64,000 nucleotides of DNA, taken from the NCBI GenBank assembly GCA_029953675.1, contig JAMWBK010000002.1:992001-1056000 (forward strand), in the 5' to 3' direction. The notes beneath the pieces were generated by a model. The model made no database searches, was not told the DNA's origin, and saw nothing but the letters and a program-made list of their open reading frames with translations. A program made the position numbers and the translations under genes. Below, piece by piece: positions 1 to 11,663 of the stretch. The stretch is from Rhodosorus marinus. Lineage: Eukaryota; Rhodophyta; Stylonematophyceae; Stylonematales; Stylonemataceae. Each line of letters opens with the position of its first letter. Positions within the stretch are counted from its first letter, which is position 1.

Positions 1-1233
1 CCCCGGATGTACAGCATGTTTTGAAGGTATGACAGTTTACTTAAGCAGTGCATTGCTTTTCGTGAGTGATTCCGATGGCTAAGACTGACCGTTGGATCCT
101 TTATGACAGGTGAAATTGGAGGACCTGTACAAAGGCAAGACCACAAAGCTGGCAATTACTCGCAACAGAATTTGCACGAAGTGCCAAGGCAATGGTGCCA
201 TCGACACCTCAAAGGTTAGCACTTGTTCCGACTGCCGTGGAACTGGTATTCGCACACAGTTGCGCCAGATCGCACCCGGCATGGTACAACAGCTGCAATC
301 CCACTGCACCACTTGCAACGGTACGGGCGAAGTCATCCCGCCTTCTGCAAGGTGTGGAAAGTGCTCGGGTGAAAAGGTGAGTTCTATCCATTTTGTGCTA
401 CTGGAATTCACAGACTGTGGCTGGAGGCACAACTGTGCCGGAAACCGCTTTCCTGCACCGTCATGGCACATCTTTCGAACCTAAGACTCTTACCCGTTTT
501 GCGTCTCGCTTTTGTGGTAGGTGGTACAAGAGCGTAAGGTGTTGGAAGTATATGTCGAACCTGGCATGGAGCATGGCCAAAAAATAACTTTTACTGGAGA
601 AGCGCACGAAGAGCCTGGAGCTCTGGCGGGGGATGTGATAATGGTGCTCAAGCAGGAAGAGCATGATGTTTTTGAAAGAAAATCAGCAAATCTCATCATG
701 GAAAAGTCCATAACGCTACTCGAAGCCTTGAACGGCTTTCAGTTTGTGATTGATCATCTGGATGACCGAAAGGTCGTCATTACATCTACGGATGTTATTA
801 AGCCGGACGACCTGAAGAGTGTTCCTGATGAGGGTACGTGTGTCCACGCTGATGGCTTTTCATTGCAAGCTACTGGTGCCACGGGTGGTACTCCTATGAG
901 TTTTCTGTACTGCTTTGAATTGGATCTGACTGGGATGTTTTCTTTGAATGCACAGGAATGCCGCACTACAGGAACACCTATGAAAAGGGATATCTTTTCA
1001 TTAGGTTCAAGATTGAGTTCCCTGTGAGCCTGAATCCTCATCAGAAGGGAGCGCTTGAGAACGTCCTTGGGCCCAGGCCGGCTGTTAAAATTCCCATCGG
1101 TGACAATGTTGACGAAGCGAAGATGATCGACTTCCAGAAGGGACACGCGGAACAACAGCGTAGGGGTGGGAACGCGTATGATGAAGATGAGGATATGGAT
1201 GGAGGACGGAGAGTAGAATGCGCTCATCAGTAG
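1..1233 (+). CDS. DNAJA-type (type I) Hsp40 co-chaperone, 5' partial
   Basis: Exons 1-26 (partial), 110-376, 521-833 and 956-1233 join in frame. The J-domain and G/F region lie off the left edge. Visible are four zinc-finger CxxCxGxG-type repeats (CTKCQGNG, CSDCRGTG, CTTCNGTG, CGKCSGEK), the two C-terminal substrate-binding beta domains (GMEHGQKITFTGEA, then LLEALNGFQF) and the conserved GMPHYRN segment formed across the last intron. The protein ends CAHQ, the CaaX-like prenylation box seen at the C-terminus of animal DNAJA2, so membrane association by farnesylation is likely. The role known for the family is to deliver unfolded clients to Hsp70 and stimulate its ATPase, mainly in the cytosol. 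Introns are 83, 144 and 122 bp. The assignment to the DNAJA1/A2/Ydj1 group is confident; finer orthology is not resolved. Confidence 0.93.
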
Positions 1234-2489
1234 CTTGTATAATTTGCTGAATGCGGTTAAAACTTGTCCCCCATAGCGTCAGATGGTTTCAATGCATCTG
1301 TCTCTCGCTGAGGTATGAATAACTTGGTGATGGAGTTCCAGGAATCTGACATGTAAAATTAGGACTCTGAGCTTGGTTCGTGGTGGATCAAGCTCTGGAT
1401 GGATTGTTCAAATGGATAATAAACTGAGTCGCTTTTGAGACTACATAGTTTCCAGTTTTCTATGGGTTCTGGTTGAGCTTCTGGAGGCACACTCCACAAC
1501 TGCGCAAAGGACCGAGGAGTATAAAATTGGCAGCGTGTAACAACCAGCACCAACAAGCTGCTGGCACCCTCCTACAGCGGCGCTGTAGAGGCACAAGTCA
1601 TCGCAGAAAGATGACGTATTCACGACTTCCTCAGTAGACCCACGCTTATCAGTTCAGAAAAGAATAACCGGAGGAGAAACCTGGTTTTATTCTCGGGACT
1701 GCTTTGGGAAGAAAGCCCAGCAAATCCCAATCTTCCGTATCGATGCATTTCCTCTTACCTCCATGGTCAAAGTCAAGCTAATGGAACGCCAAGCAATCCA
1801 ATCCGTGCAACACTAGATAGCGACCATTGCCCAAACCCCAAACCACACAGCCCGCTGGCAAAGAAACATCGGAAAAACAAAATACGGACAGGAGCCAAAT
1901 CTCCCCCAAAACATTGTCCACGTGTCCCTTAAATACAAAATTATTTAAAACAATAAGCCCCACATATATTATTAATCGAGAAAATATTTTATTACGGACG
2001 TGTGTCCTAATATAATTCGACTAACGGTCTAGTATCAAATGAGTTTTTAGTCCAAAAAAGAAGACCACGTCATTTTTAATTTTATTTTTGAAAAACTGAA
2101 TGAACGCTTAGTCGTCATCTGTCTGTTATGTGACGTGATAGGAAACGCAGTGGGGTTTGGGTGAGGTGGAATATTTAGGTGAGCAAAGTTGGAGAGACTC
2201 TTGGCGATGGTATGGAGGGGACAGAGAGAGAGAGAGAGTTTGGAGCCAGGATTTATAGATGATGAGAGTTGCGGAGAGAATTGGAAATTTTCTGTGTTGA
2301 TGGTTTCGTTTTGTTGGGTATGATGTGGACTTGAAAAAATCGGGGGGGGGGAGGGGATCTGGTATTTCTTGTACGATTTCGGTAGTTTTCTTATTGGGTC
2401 TTTGTGAGAAGCCGTTAGTAGCGTTATCTTAGGTTTTCGCCGCTGTATTTTCCGAACAAGCTACTAGCCTGGGCTTGATCGTTGCGAAG
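1234..2489. other. Intergenic / 5' region of the antiporter gene
   Basis: No coding exon is recognised. It holds the 3' flank of the Hsp40 gene, a short (GA)n run near 2220-2239 and a run of G at about 2342-2356, roughly 135 bp upstream of the antiporter start. Similar G-rich tracts precede many other genes in this window. Confidence 0.5.
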
Positions 2490-5015
2490 ATGCGTTCAAG
2501 GTGGCTTGTGGTATGGTTGACTGTCGGAGTTTTCTGTGCACTGGATTCCCGGGCTGAGATACTGGCGGATGGCATAGCCAAGTCTCCTGAAGAAGATGAC
2601 GGTAGATCTCGGCTGTTTCAGAGGTTTGATGTTGATAATGATGGTAATCAAGTCGTTCTCCTTCGGTCTATATGCGAGGCCGCCGCTGCATTAGCGCTTA
2701 CGTGCTCTGAACGTGCTCAGGTCAATTAAACGAGGAGGAAGTCGCGGAGATGCTGAAGCAGCTCGAAAGGGCGAAAAATAAAAAGGGAGATGGAGAGGAC
2801 TCGGACGGATTGCACGAAGTTTGGATAGATGGTGAGTCGGTCCAGGTTGGGGAGAGCGATTTTCAATTGCTTTTCAAGCAGCTGTCGAACTTGAAGCAGA
2901 CAAAGGTTGGCTACTCACGGGGGACATCCGAAGGAAGAATTTTTAAATTAGTCTCGTGCTAATGAATTACATCCTGTTCGTCGTTGCGTTTCGTACCAAC
3001 AGGATCCGAGCAAGGATCCGCGAATGAGCCTCCAGGAAGATATCATCTTCGTTCAGGACCTTGTAATTATCTTGGTTTCTGCTACTATTGGCGGAACACT
3101 TGCATCATTGCTCAAACAGCCACCGCTCATGGGGTAGGCTCTGTCGGCTCATCGCATCCTTGAGGTGGCCGCCCCCTAAGCATCACGTCCTTTTCTCTGT
3201 TCAGGTATATTTTCGGCGGCATGCTGATTGGACCGGGATGCTTGGGATTGGTGACTGAACTAGTAGAAATGGAAACACTGGCGAGTTTGGGCATCGCGTT
3301 CTTACTGTTCTCTCTTGGAATCGAGTTTTCCCTCACGGAACTGCAGAGGGGTAAGTTCATCTTGTGTCGGAATGTCCTGTGGGTGGTGGGTTGAATCAGA
3401 TCTTTAACACGGCCCGGACATTTTCAATTTGCAGCGAAGAGAGTTGCCGTCTTTGGGGGTTTGACGTCGATGTTCGGTGTTTCCGTGCTTACTGGAACCC
3501 TTGCGCGAGCTACGGGTCTCGTCAAATCGTACGTCATCCGGGCATCACCCTCTGTTTCCCGGTTTGCAGAACTTTTAGGGACTGGCCTTGGATCTCGATC
3601 TCCGTGAGGTCGTTTTTTGCTTAACCTAGATTGCAACAACTTCGTCGATTGCATAGGCTCCCAACGGCGATCGCTCTGGGTCTCGCCCTGTCGTTATCGT
3701 CAACTGCAATTGTTTTGCAATGCCTGCCAAAGCAGGACTCGTTGCCTACGGTACTATACTCCAGAAGCGTATCATGAAGTTATCCCGTTCACTTCGCATC
3801 ACAGAGTGTGGCTTCACTCGCTTTGCCCCCAATACTCACATGCGACCAATATCCATTCTCCAGGAGACGGCTGATGGGGAGATAACAATCGACGACCCGA
3901 AAGCTCGTAAGGTAGTACTGGCCCTTTTGGTGATTCAGGACATCATGATCGGGCTCATTCTAGCTTTGCTTCCAACGCTGAACGGTACCGCCTCAGAATT
4001 CACGAAAGAATTCATGAGCGCATTCCTCCGACTCGGAATATTCGGTAAGATCATGCCTTGAGCTGAACCGCGCGAGCGCATTCTTCTAGAACTCCTTGTT
4101 TGCGCGGCGGCTAAGCTTCTATATAACTCTTCGATAGTTGTCCTATCACTAATTGTTGCTGAGTACGTGCTGCCTTACGCCTTGGATCGACTTGACAAGT
4201 CGCAAAGCCAAGAGATTTTTACGCTCGGTATTGTTGGGACGTGTCTTATCATTTCGTACGTCAGCGAGAGACTAGGACTGGCCATAGAACTGGGTGAGTG
4301 GACCTCCTTCAATTGAAGCGGATTCGAGTAGTGGCAGGTTTGGGCCACTCCCGTGCGCATGGTAACACCCAGCTAATATTGCGCGATTGGGATCTTCACA
4401 TAGGCGCCTTCGTTGCCGGAATAATGATGTCTGAGTCGAAGTATCGGGACCGAGTTGAGCATTCTGTCGACTCCATCAGGTGCGTATTTCAAGTTATCTG
4501 AAGGGACTTTCTGTAGCGCTGGCGAAATTGAAAGCAGGCTAGCTTGACCTTAATCAGTTCTTCTGTCACTTTCATCAGGGATGTGTTCACCTCAATTTTT
4601 TTCGTGACGATCGGAATGATGATTCACTTCAGCTACTTTTACGCAAACTTCCTACGAATGTTGGGGCTCCTAGTAATCATTTTCGCGGTGAAGGGCTTCG
4701 TGATGACGGCAACATGTTTTCTCTTCGGTGACCTCCCTTTTAGAGCTTCTCTTGCAAGTGGATTAGCTATCTCTCAAGCTGGGGAGTTTACTTTCGTTGT
4801 TGCGAGCACGGTAAGCTTTTTCGGTAGCCAGTTTCTGCCACTCCACTCTGACAGATTGTCGCTTTTGCGGGAAATCCCAGGGTCAAAGTCTCCAATTGTT
4901 CTCAACGAGCGAAACCCGGATGATCAACGGTGCTACGGCGTTATCCATGCTGTTAACACCGTTCCTTATCACCTACATGCGACGATTTGGAAGGAGCATT
5001 GCAACCACGAAGTGA
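2490..5015 (+). CDS. CPA2/KEA-type K+(Na+)/H+ antiporter with EF-hand
   Basis: Eleven exons (2490-2643, 2721-2905, 3003-3133, 3205-3350, 3435-3528, 3657-3750, 3864-4044, 4090-4293, 4404-4479, 4579-4810, 4881-5015) give 543 residues. The ATG at 2490 begins a hydrophobic signal-like leader (residues 1-22). Residues 47-58, created by the first splice, form a textbook EF-hand loop (DVDNDGQLNEEE). From about residue 125 come many membrane helices with Na_H_Exchanger hallmarks: GGMLIGPGCLG, FLLFSLGIEFSL, LSLSSTAIVLQ, a FVAGIMMSES segment and LAISQAGEFTFV. No TrkA-N/RCK domain follows; the protein ends at TTK. The architecture resembles plant KEA4-6 and animal TMCO3, which are endomembrane exchangers of monovalent cations for protons. 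The last acceptor (4880) was chosen because only that frame gives the family-like end NGATALSMLLTPF. Ion preference and compartment are inferred. Confidence 0.88.
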
Positions 5016-5357
5016 GATGCCACATGCGAACAAGGAGCAAGCAATGTTCTGGCGTCGGTCGAGAACTAATTTGCATTCGCATTGCCGTTGGGGTTGCCAA
5101 TGCCAAACGAAGAGATTAGCTGGAGCCCGTTACACGTGCAATTTCGTTCCGCTCACAAGACCCGTCAATGATTTGCTCGTTTAGACCCCCGTAGTGGGAC
5201 ACTCGGCTTGGAAACTTTTTTGTTTTGTAATTTAATAATTGAATCAGAAGCTTCAGATATCTGGAATTCTGGGATAATAACGAACAGAATGGTCTCTTCA
5301 CCTCGTTCAAACGTTCATGCTGGGACAAATAAACTTATGTACATGGAAGGTATCGTA
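5016..5357. other. Convergent intergenic spacer
   Basis: This is the shared 3' flank of the antiporter (+) and the kinase-glutaredoxin gene (-). An AATAAA at about 5328 on the + strand may be a polyadenylation signal. No other feature is seen. Confidence 0.4.
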
Positions 5358-7189
5358 CTACGCGGTGACGGGCAACTCGGGATCGATCAGATCTCCGAGT
5401 GAACCCTCTTCCTCCAATTTCTTAATCTTTCCGTAACCCCCAACGTACTTTCCATCGACGAAAAGCAAAGGAAGCTTCCCCGATCCCGTTATTTCCTCCA
5501 GAGCATGACCAAGTCCAGGACCACTCTGGCTGTCTTCATCGAGATTCTGCTATCGATCAAAATCAAAAAAACATTAGAATCTCAAATCGACAAGGTGCAA
5601 AGAGGAAGCAATCGCCCGCGGATAACGGAGTCCGAATAGGAAAATACACGTACAATCATAACAGAATTGGCTCCCTGATCTTCCAACAGCTGTACAAGCT
5701 TCTGCGACTGATCACAATAGGACTTTCCAAAAGCAACTAGCTTGTCTTGCTCGATCCTTTCATTCAAAAGCTGATGCCAAGTGGCTTGCGAGCGATCTTT
5801 TGGTATGCTACTGAAGCGCTTGGTGATCTCCTCAAAAGTACCGCAGACGTTGAGATGGCTAGAGCCATCTTCCGCGTTCCAACCTGCGAGCCTGACAACA
5901 TGTACGTATCGAACAGGTGAGTACATGCCAGTCGGCAAGAAAGCTTTTATCTTCTCCATACCTTGGTACTGATCCACTATTGTCGATATCAGCGACAAAG
6001 TCCGCCTCGGAAGCTAGTTCGTAAACAGCTACCGGTACCCTCTTCAAGGAATCATTCACGTCCTGCTCTCGCACGTACCTTCCAGTCTTTTCCGCCCGCA
6101 TCCTGACCCTCTCCATCACCACCTCTCTTGTTGCGTGGACGTACAATATGGCAATTCTGTAATGGTTGTTCTCCCGACGTATTTGTTCAAAAACTTGTCG
6201 ATACCAGTCATAATCCCTGCACCAGGTTACAGTCCTTAGGTGAGCAACGGCAGTGCACAATTCGAGCCTACTACAAAACTACTAATTTTCACTCCCAGAG
6301 ATTGTAATGTCTACGTACCGAAACGAACCGTCGATCCAGATGTTCTTGTTACATCTTAAGGCCGCCTCCTGGCCAATCTCTACAAGGAGGCCGCTTTCCT
6401 TCTGGGTAAGGAAGCCGGCAGTTAATCTGTCGTGCTCAACGTACTTTCCCCATTCAGGTAGCGCGAGTTTAAACTTGTCCGGGTCAAGTTGGACAATATT
6501 CTCCAGTGGAAAATAGCCTTTCTCATTCATCCACTCCAACGTATGACTTTTTCCGGCTCCCATGGGTCCAGCGGTGAAAATAATCCAAGGATGCTCAACG
6601 GATTCTCCCGTTCGAAGAACCGATTTCACAAGCTTGTCCTGAAACCATTGCCTCTCCGGTGCGTAGAACCCATGGTAGCCAGTGTCCAGTTCGCGCCGAA
6701 TATCTTTGTAAATACCAAGGTGAGTCTGCTTCTCAGGATCATCGACTCGATAGTTTTCGGCAGTTGACAAACTGAAGTCATAGGACTTCGGAACTTTCCA
6801 TTCAACCTCCTCAAGTAAACTAGTGTAGCATTGTCGTCGAAGTCGAGAAATAATACCAGAGTGGACAGAAGTATCCAAAAACTGAAGAGCATCCAGAGAC
6901 GCTAGACAATCCTGAAAGTGTGAACACAGCCGTAGCAAGGAGGAAGACGACAGACCACGAAAACGAATCAGATATCCTGCCACTTGACTTGATTATCTAC
7001 AATCGCAGCCGAGGCCCGAGCTCATCACACAGAGCCGATCCCTTTATCCAGCCCCAAAAAGCTTACCTCAGACCTCGAGGGCATGAACCCTCCTTTCTCG
7101 GCCGGCAAGTCATCAACGCTGATACTCCCGTTAATTTTATTACCAACAAACAGTGGAGCAGCCACACCTCGCTTCTTTTCCGCCAGCAT
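5358..7189 (-). CDS. Zeta-toxin-type P-loop kinase fused to a glutaredoxin-like domain
   Basis: Five exons on the minus strand (7067-7189, 6319-6911, 5962-6216, 5654-5891, 5358-5546) sum to 1398 nt, 465 residues. The first part resembles zeta_toxin family P-loop kinases: Walker A GPMGAGKS at residues 156-163, then a DPDKFK segment, an AGFLTQKES segment and DGSFRDYDW restored by a splice. The last about 95 residues look like a glutaredoxin: a DKLVAFGKSYCDQS segment with a single active-site cysteine near residue 383 (C-D-Q-S in place of CPYC), then LPLLFVDGKYVGG with the expected cis-Pro and GG. Free-standing bacterial zeta kinases phosphorylate UDP-amino sugars. Homologous domains occur in eukaryotes without an antitoxin, and no antitoxin-like gene is visible here. 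Activity and substrate are unknown; the fusion suggests redox control of, or scaffolding for, the kinase. The start at 7189 is the first ATG after an in-frame stop; an additional upstream exon cannot be excluded. Confidence 0.8.
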
Positions 7190-10100
7190 GTTTCCCTCAC
7201 GCCAAACAAAATCCGGACCCAATTCCTAACCAGGGACTAAATCTCAAACTCCCGTACCGGCCCCCCCCCCCAAAAAAAAAACAAAAAACTACTGCACAAC
7301 CGACAAAAAATACAGGATCTTACATCCCTCCTTCCCAACCCAACTCTCCTCAACCTTCCTTGTCCCATAAACATGCACAATCCCCCTCTCCCACTCTCTC
7401 TCGACCTCCTCTTCCCCCTCAACCCCCCCGAATGTACATGCTTACCAACGGCACGTACTTTATAAAAGCACTTCACATCTCAACACTCCCCCCCTCCCCA
7501 CCAGCGTTACGTATCAAGATGGCAAACTTCCCCTAAACACCAAACCGAACCTGGACCAAAATTCCGGTTATTTTTTATTCACCATTCAAGAATATTCTCC
7601 AGTCAAATACCTTTTTAGGGGATAAAAAAGGAACATCGGCCAAATCAGCGTGCCTCCCGCACGGCCAGCCACATTCTTCCATTTTTAAGGAAACTCAGCA
7701 AGGACAGGCATGACTGACGAGACTCACCCAAAACCGATCTAAGATATTAGAAAACAAACAACCAAACGTGAACCGGTTTTTATTGTATGAGTTACATGTA
7801 ATTAGACTATAACATTCATATAAACATAATTTGTATACTGTAAAGTAGGTTGTACCAATTTCCTATCCGTTGAAGAGGTCGTGTTCTTTTCAGGTGAAAA
7901 ACGTGAAGAGTTTTTTCTTCCGGTTGTCCACCTGATAAAACGATACATTATTTGTATTGAATAAGCTTTTTACAAGATAATTGGTTGAAGAATCGGTTGG
8001 AGCATATCAGTCATTTTGGGTGTATTCAGTCGTTTAATAGTTCGGGCTGCGTGAGATTCGGACGTTTAGCAGAAGTGCGGAGAGCGGCGGGACGCGGTAA
8101 ACCTGCTCGGCAGTTGAAGATTGGCTTCGTGATTTTTGTTTTGTTTTTCGTTTTCTTCTTCTGGCTGAGTAAAAGGTCAGAGAGAGCGTGTCCTGGGTGA
8201 GGAGGTCAACCAGCATTGCCTGTGTTCGCTTTGGCTAGATCTATAAAGTCAACCGATATCAGTAAGTTTACAGTACTGGAAGTTAATCGTGAATAATGAA
8301 TGCTTAATGCAGCGCTTTGGTGAATTTGAGCATTCCAAGACTGGTGAGTACTACAGTGCCCATATTTTCGGGATCAAGCGCTAGTTCACACGACTTCATT
8401 AGTTCAGGTCGAGAGATGTTATCCTGGCACGTGGATATCCTGTACAATACGGGGACAAGCAGGATAGTCTCCCTCTTCCAAAACCCGGAAAGAGTTTGAG
8501 TCTATCAGTTAGAAGCTGAGAAGATGGTGGCCCTTGCTGAACTCCGCTCAGCTTCGGAATTATTAGTTACGAAGTTGAGCGCCTCTCGGACGGGAGTAGT
8601 AATACGTCTGGCCGAGTAGAGCGATGAAAATTCTGTGGATCTCTTTTGCAGTGAAGCCCTCAACAGAAACGAGGAGTCAAGTCATCAATGCTCAAATGAC
8701 GCACAAAAGTTCGTACTCTTAAAACAGGATCACGTCTGGAATTCCACAGCTTCCCTGAATCTACATTAGATAGGGTGTTGACTTAACATATCAGCACCAC
8801 TCCAAACGCGTGGATTTAAGCTCCAAGCCAACATGGCGTCATCGCAAAATGATCTTCTTTCCAGGGCTCTGTCGTCGTGTTCTTGACGGACGCTGTTGCC
8901 AAACTTTCTTCTGTAAAGCTCTCCCCACACAGATCCAATGTCACCATCCCCCCTCCCCCTCCCCCCTTCAAAGTGTCCGCACAAGGCCTCCCATGATCGG
9001 TATGGCCAGGTCGTGAACGTAAATGACCACGTCCTCAATCCTCCCTCCTCTCCCTCCCCCTCCCCCTCCCCCTCCCCCTTCAAAGTGTCCGCACAAGGCC
9101 TCCCATGATCGGTATGGCCAGGTCGTGAACGTAAATGACCACGTCCTCAATCCTCCCTCCTCTCCCTCCCCCCCAAAAAAAAAAAACAAATAACCCTATA
9201 GCAATTGAATCCTCGCTCTTTCCTGACAATCCACTTTTTGGTCTTCTTGGCTCAACCCCTCTTCCCATCAATCACCGAAAATCCCCATCAACGGGGTGAC
9301 ACCGGAAAGCACGTTTTGTCAATACTTTGAATTCACTCCAATCGGGACGGCACGATCTCACGACAACGAAATTAAATAATAACAATAAAACTATTTCTGT
9401 TTTTTGTATAAAAAAAGAAAAATCCGAAAAAATATCCTACGGAAAGGCCTGGGAATTAATCCACATAATTTAGAAATTCATCTCCTCATATCTTCATTTA
9501 AAAAAGTTACAAAAATTCATTGAAGCTAGGTCACTCACCGCAGTTTCTTTTTCATTCACTTTTCAACCTGTTTGCTCACAGCCAACCAACCACGGGCAAT
9601 TGATTTTTCCTCCGCCGGAGATCAATTTCTAAAAACTTTCTTGATCGAGCACGCACAAAAAAATTAAATTCCTAAATAGACTCCCGTGTGAAAAAAAACC
9701 ACATTGTATTTGAAATAAATTTTAAAAATGGAGGACAAATACACTTAACCAATCAATGTTTCGGAAAGAGCCAAATCGATTCGAATACAATTCCCTATTT
9801 TTAAGTTATTTTGGTCATCTGTCATCTCCGCGGATTGTGTTTTCTCTTTTTTGCCTGAGAACCGGCACTTGTTAGCTCGTTGCCAGCTCAGGAAAATGTG
9901 CTCATGGAAGTTGTGGCGGAAGGCTTTTTCTTCGGTGATCGTTTAAACTCTTCAATGCTGCATGTGGTACTCATAAGAAATCCAAAAACTTTCGACAGAC
10001 AGCAGCTCTTCGAAAGCGACGAACCCCACCTATTGGTCTCTTAGTACTTTCCGAATTCGAGTGGAGTGAAGTGTATTCGTCGTGCTCAATGTTGGGATAG

Positions 10101-10654
10101 CAGAAATACTCGGATGGCATACCACCCGCACGCACCCGCTCGAAACTTCCCTCACTCCCCCGCCCACCTGCAGCCCACTGAGAAAGAGAATTTGACCGCA
10201 AATCTTTGTTCCCAGTAGTCCACTTCCAAGGCTTGGGTTGAGAATAAGATGTTCACTCTGCTTTCGATACGGCCCCTGGTCTTCACCCGGAGACGCAGGA
10301 CCACCCCTAGCATTCAAAACAATACTAGATTATCATCGCTGGACATGCCAAAGTTGTTACTGAGGACCATAGCTTCTTTCTGCAACTGCTAAGCTGCAAT
10401 CTTTTATTTAGTAGCTCCTCTAGTGACTGATGATCTACAGCGCAAACCTGCCCGAGGGAGTCGAGCTCAGTTCACGTCCTGTACTGCCTAGTCGGTTTGC
10501 CAAGGAGGTGGTGGTTGACGGAGCTGGCTAAGGAGGCCAAGTTGAGGAGCGCTCATCTGAGCATAAGGGAAGGCATGTATTGCGGTTGTTGAAGGCGAGG
10601 TTAGTAAAGGCTTAGGCAGCTTTGACCGCGGTCTATTGGAGAGAAAGTTTCACC
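7190..10654. other. Gene-poor spacer with C-rich tract and tandem repeat
   Basis: No supportable gene. A run of C then A at 7261-7280 (G-rich on the strand of the gene starting at 7189) and pyrimidine-rich DNA to about 7500 precede the kinase-glutaredoxin gene. A 112-bp tandem duplication lies at 8964-9187. The rest is A+T-rich low-complexity sequence with short, unconvincing reading frames. Confidence 0.5.
8964..9187. repeat. Two-copy tandem repeat, 112-bp period
   Basis: The segment beginning CCCTTCAAAGTGTCCGCAC at about 8964 recurs at about 9076 almost unchanged through the TCCTCAATCCTCCCTCC stretch. Each unit ends in a (CCCTCC)n-like pyrimidine tract whose length differs between copies, suggesting slippage or unequal crossover. 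The second copy runs into CCCCCCAAAAAAAA. Confidence 0.85.
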
Positions 10655-11663
10655 ATGGGGACTATAGTGAAGCTGTTGTTCTCGCTGTGCGCTCTAGTTG
10701 CCTGGGTCTCTGAGTCGGAAGCCATGGATCCGACCTGGACCCGTGCTCGACTGGGCGATGGGACCGGCATTCCTGTGGGGTCTTTGGATACTGGGTTCAA
10801 TTTGTCGAAGTCTGAACGGCTGGTGCGTGGGAACCTGTCTGGGTCGATTAGGGAGTTCCCTTATCTCGTGGGCATTTTCAAGAAACAACCTGGAGCAGAT
10901 TTTTTTATTTGCACCGGGTCAATTGTACATGAGAGAGTAGTCTTGACTGCAGCCCACTGCCTTAGCCCGTTGGTCCGGGATGCGGCGTATGTCGTTTGCT
11001 ATGGGACTGACGACTTGTCAGACCCAACGCGTCGGAAGTGCACTCAGGTTGTGGGGAGAAAAGTGCATGAGGACTTTGCTGGCAAGGATACAGCTGGCCC
11101 TTTTGATGTCGCCTTGCTGAAGACGAAGGACCCAATGCGTTCGAAGCGTACTGGGATCGTAAAGGTCGACTTCAGCAGGAGAAGCAGCAGGGGAAAGCGG
11201 ACAGGCTTGTTGGTAGGATTTGGGCTGAATCCGAAGGGATGGGACGGTAGCCTTCGATACGTGAAAGCCAAACACAAGCCTATGTCACAATGTGCCGCTT
11301 TCCGCGATGCCAAGTACTTCCAGTGTGCACGCCCAAGAGGACTGAAGGGCTTTGGGGGTACATGTTCCGGAGACAGTGGTTCTCCGTTGATCGAAGGACC
11401 GAAGAAAAACCCCAAGAAGCACAGGGTGGTTGGAGTTCTCAGCTGGGCGTTCATAGGAGAGCTTGATTGTAAGTTGCAGTTGTCCGTCCAATACCGCCAA
11501 CGCAGAACGATTTTTCACTGACAATGTTCTTCTCTCCTCCCACCATCGTGCAGTTGATTGCTCAGAGCTGCCCTCCGGCTACACGCGACTCTCCACACCG
11601 TCCCATAAGAAGTTCCTCTTTCGTTCAATGAGAGAATTCGGGGCAAAGTTCAAGACCGTATGA
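10655..11663 (+). CDS. Secreted S1A (chymotrypsin-fold) serine protease, paralogue 1
   Basis: Two exons (10655-11468, 11554-11663) encode 307 residues. The ATG at 10655 starts a signal peptide (LLFSLCALVAWVSESEA). The catalytic triad is intact: TAAHC (His101), GPFDVALLKT (Asp151) and GDSGSP (Ser241). Residue 189 in chymotrypsin numbering, six before the serine, is Gly rather than Asp, so trypsin-like Arg/Lys specificity is not expected. The C-terminal exon carries the conserved cysteine and a HKKFLFRSMREFG helix. A propeptide of about 40 residues appears to precede the mature start. It is the first of four same-strand paralogues (next at 13343). The protein probably acts outside the cell or in a vacuole; its substrate is unknown. 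Confidence 0.92.

Noticed and set aside
4811-4880. Alternative acceptor at 4854 for the last antiporter intron
   Set aside because: It gives a frame that stops after about 22 unrelated residues, whereas the AG at 4880 yields the family-like NGATALSMLLTPF ending.
5358-7189. Toxin-antitoxin module
   Set aside because: Only a zeta-type kinase domain is seen, within a multi-exon nuclear gene and fused to a glutaredoxin-like domain; no antitoxin gene or operon structure is present.
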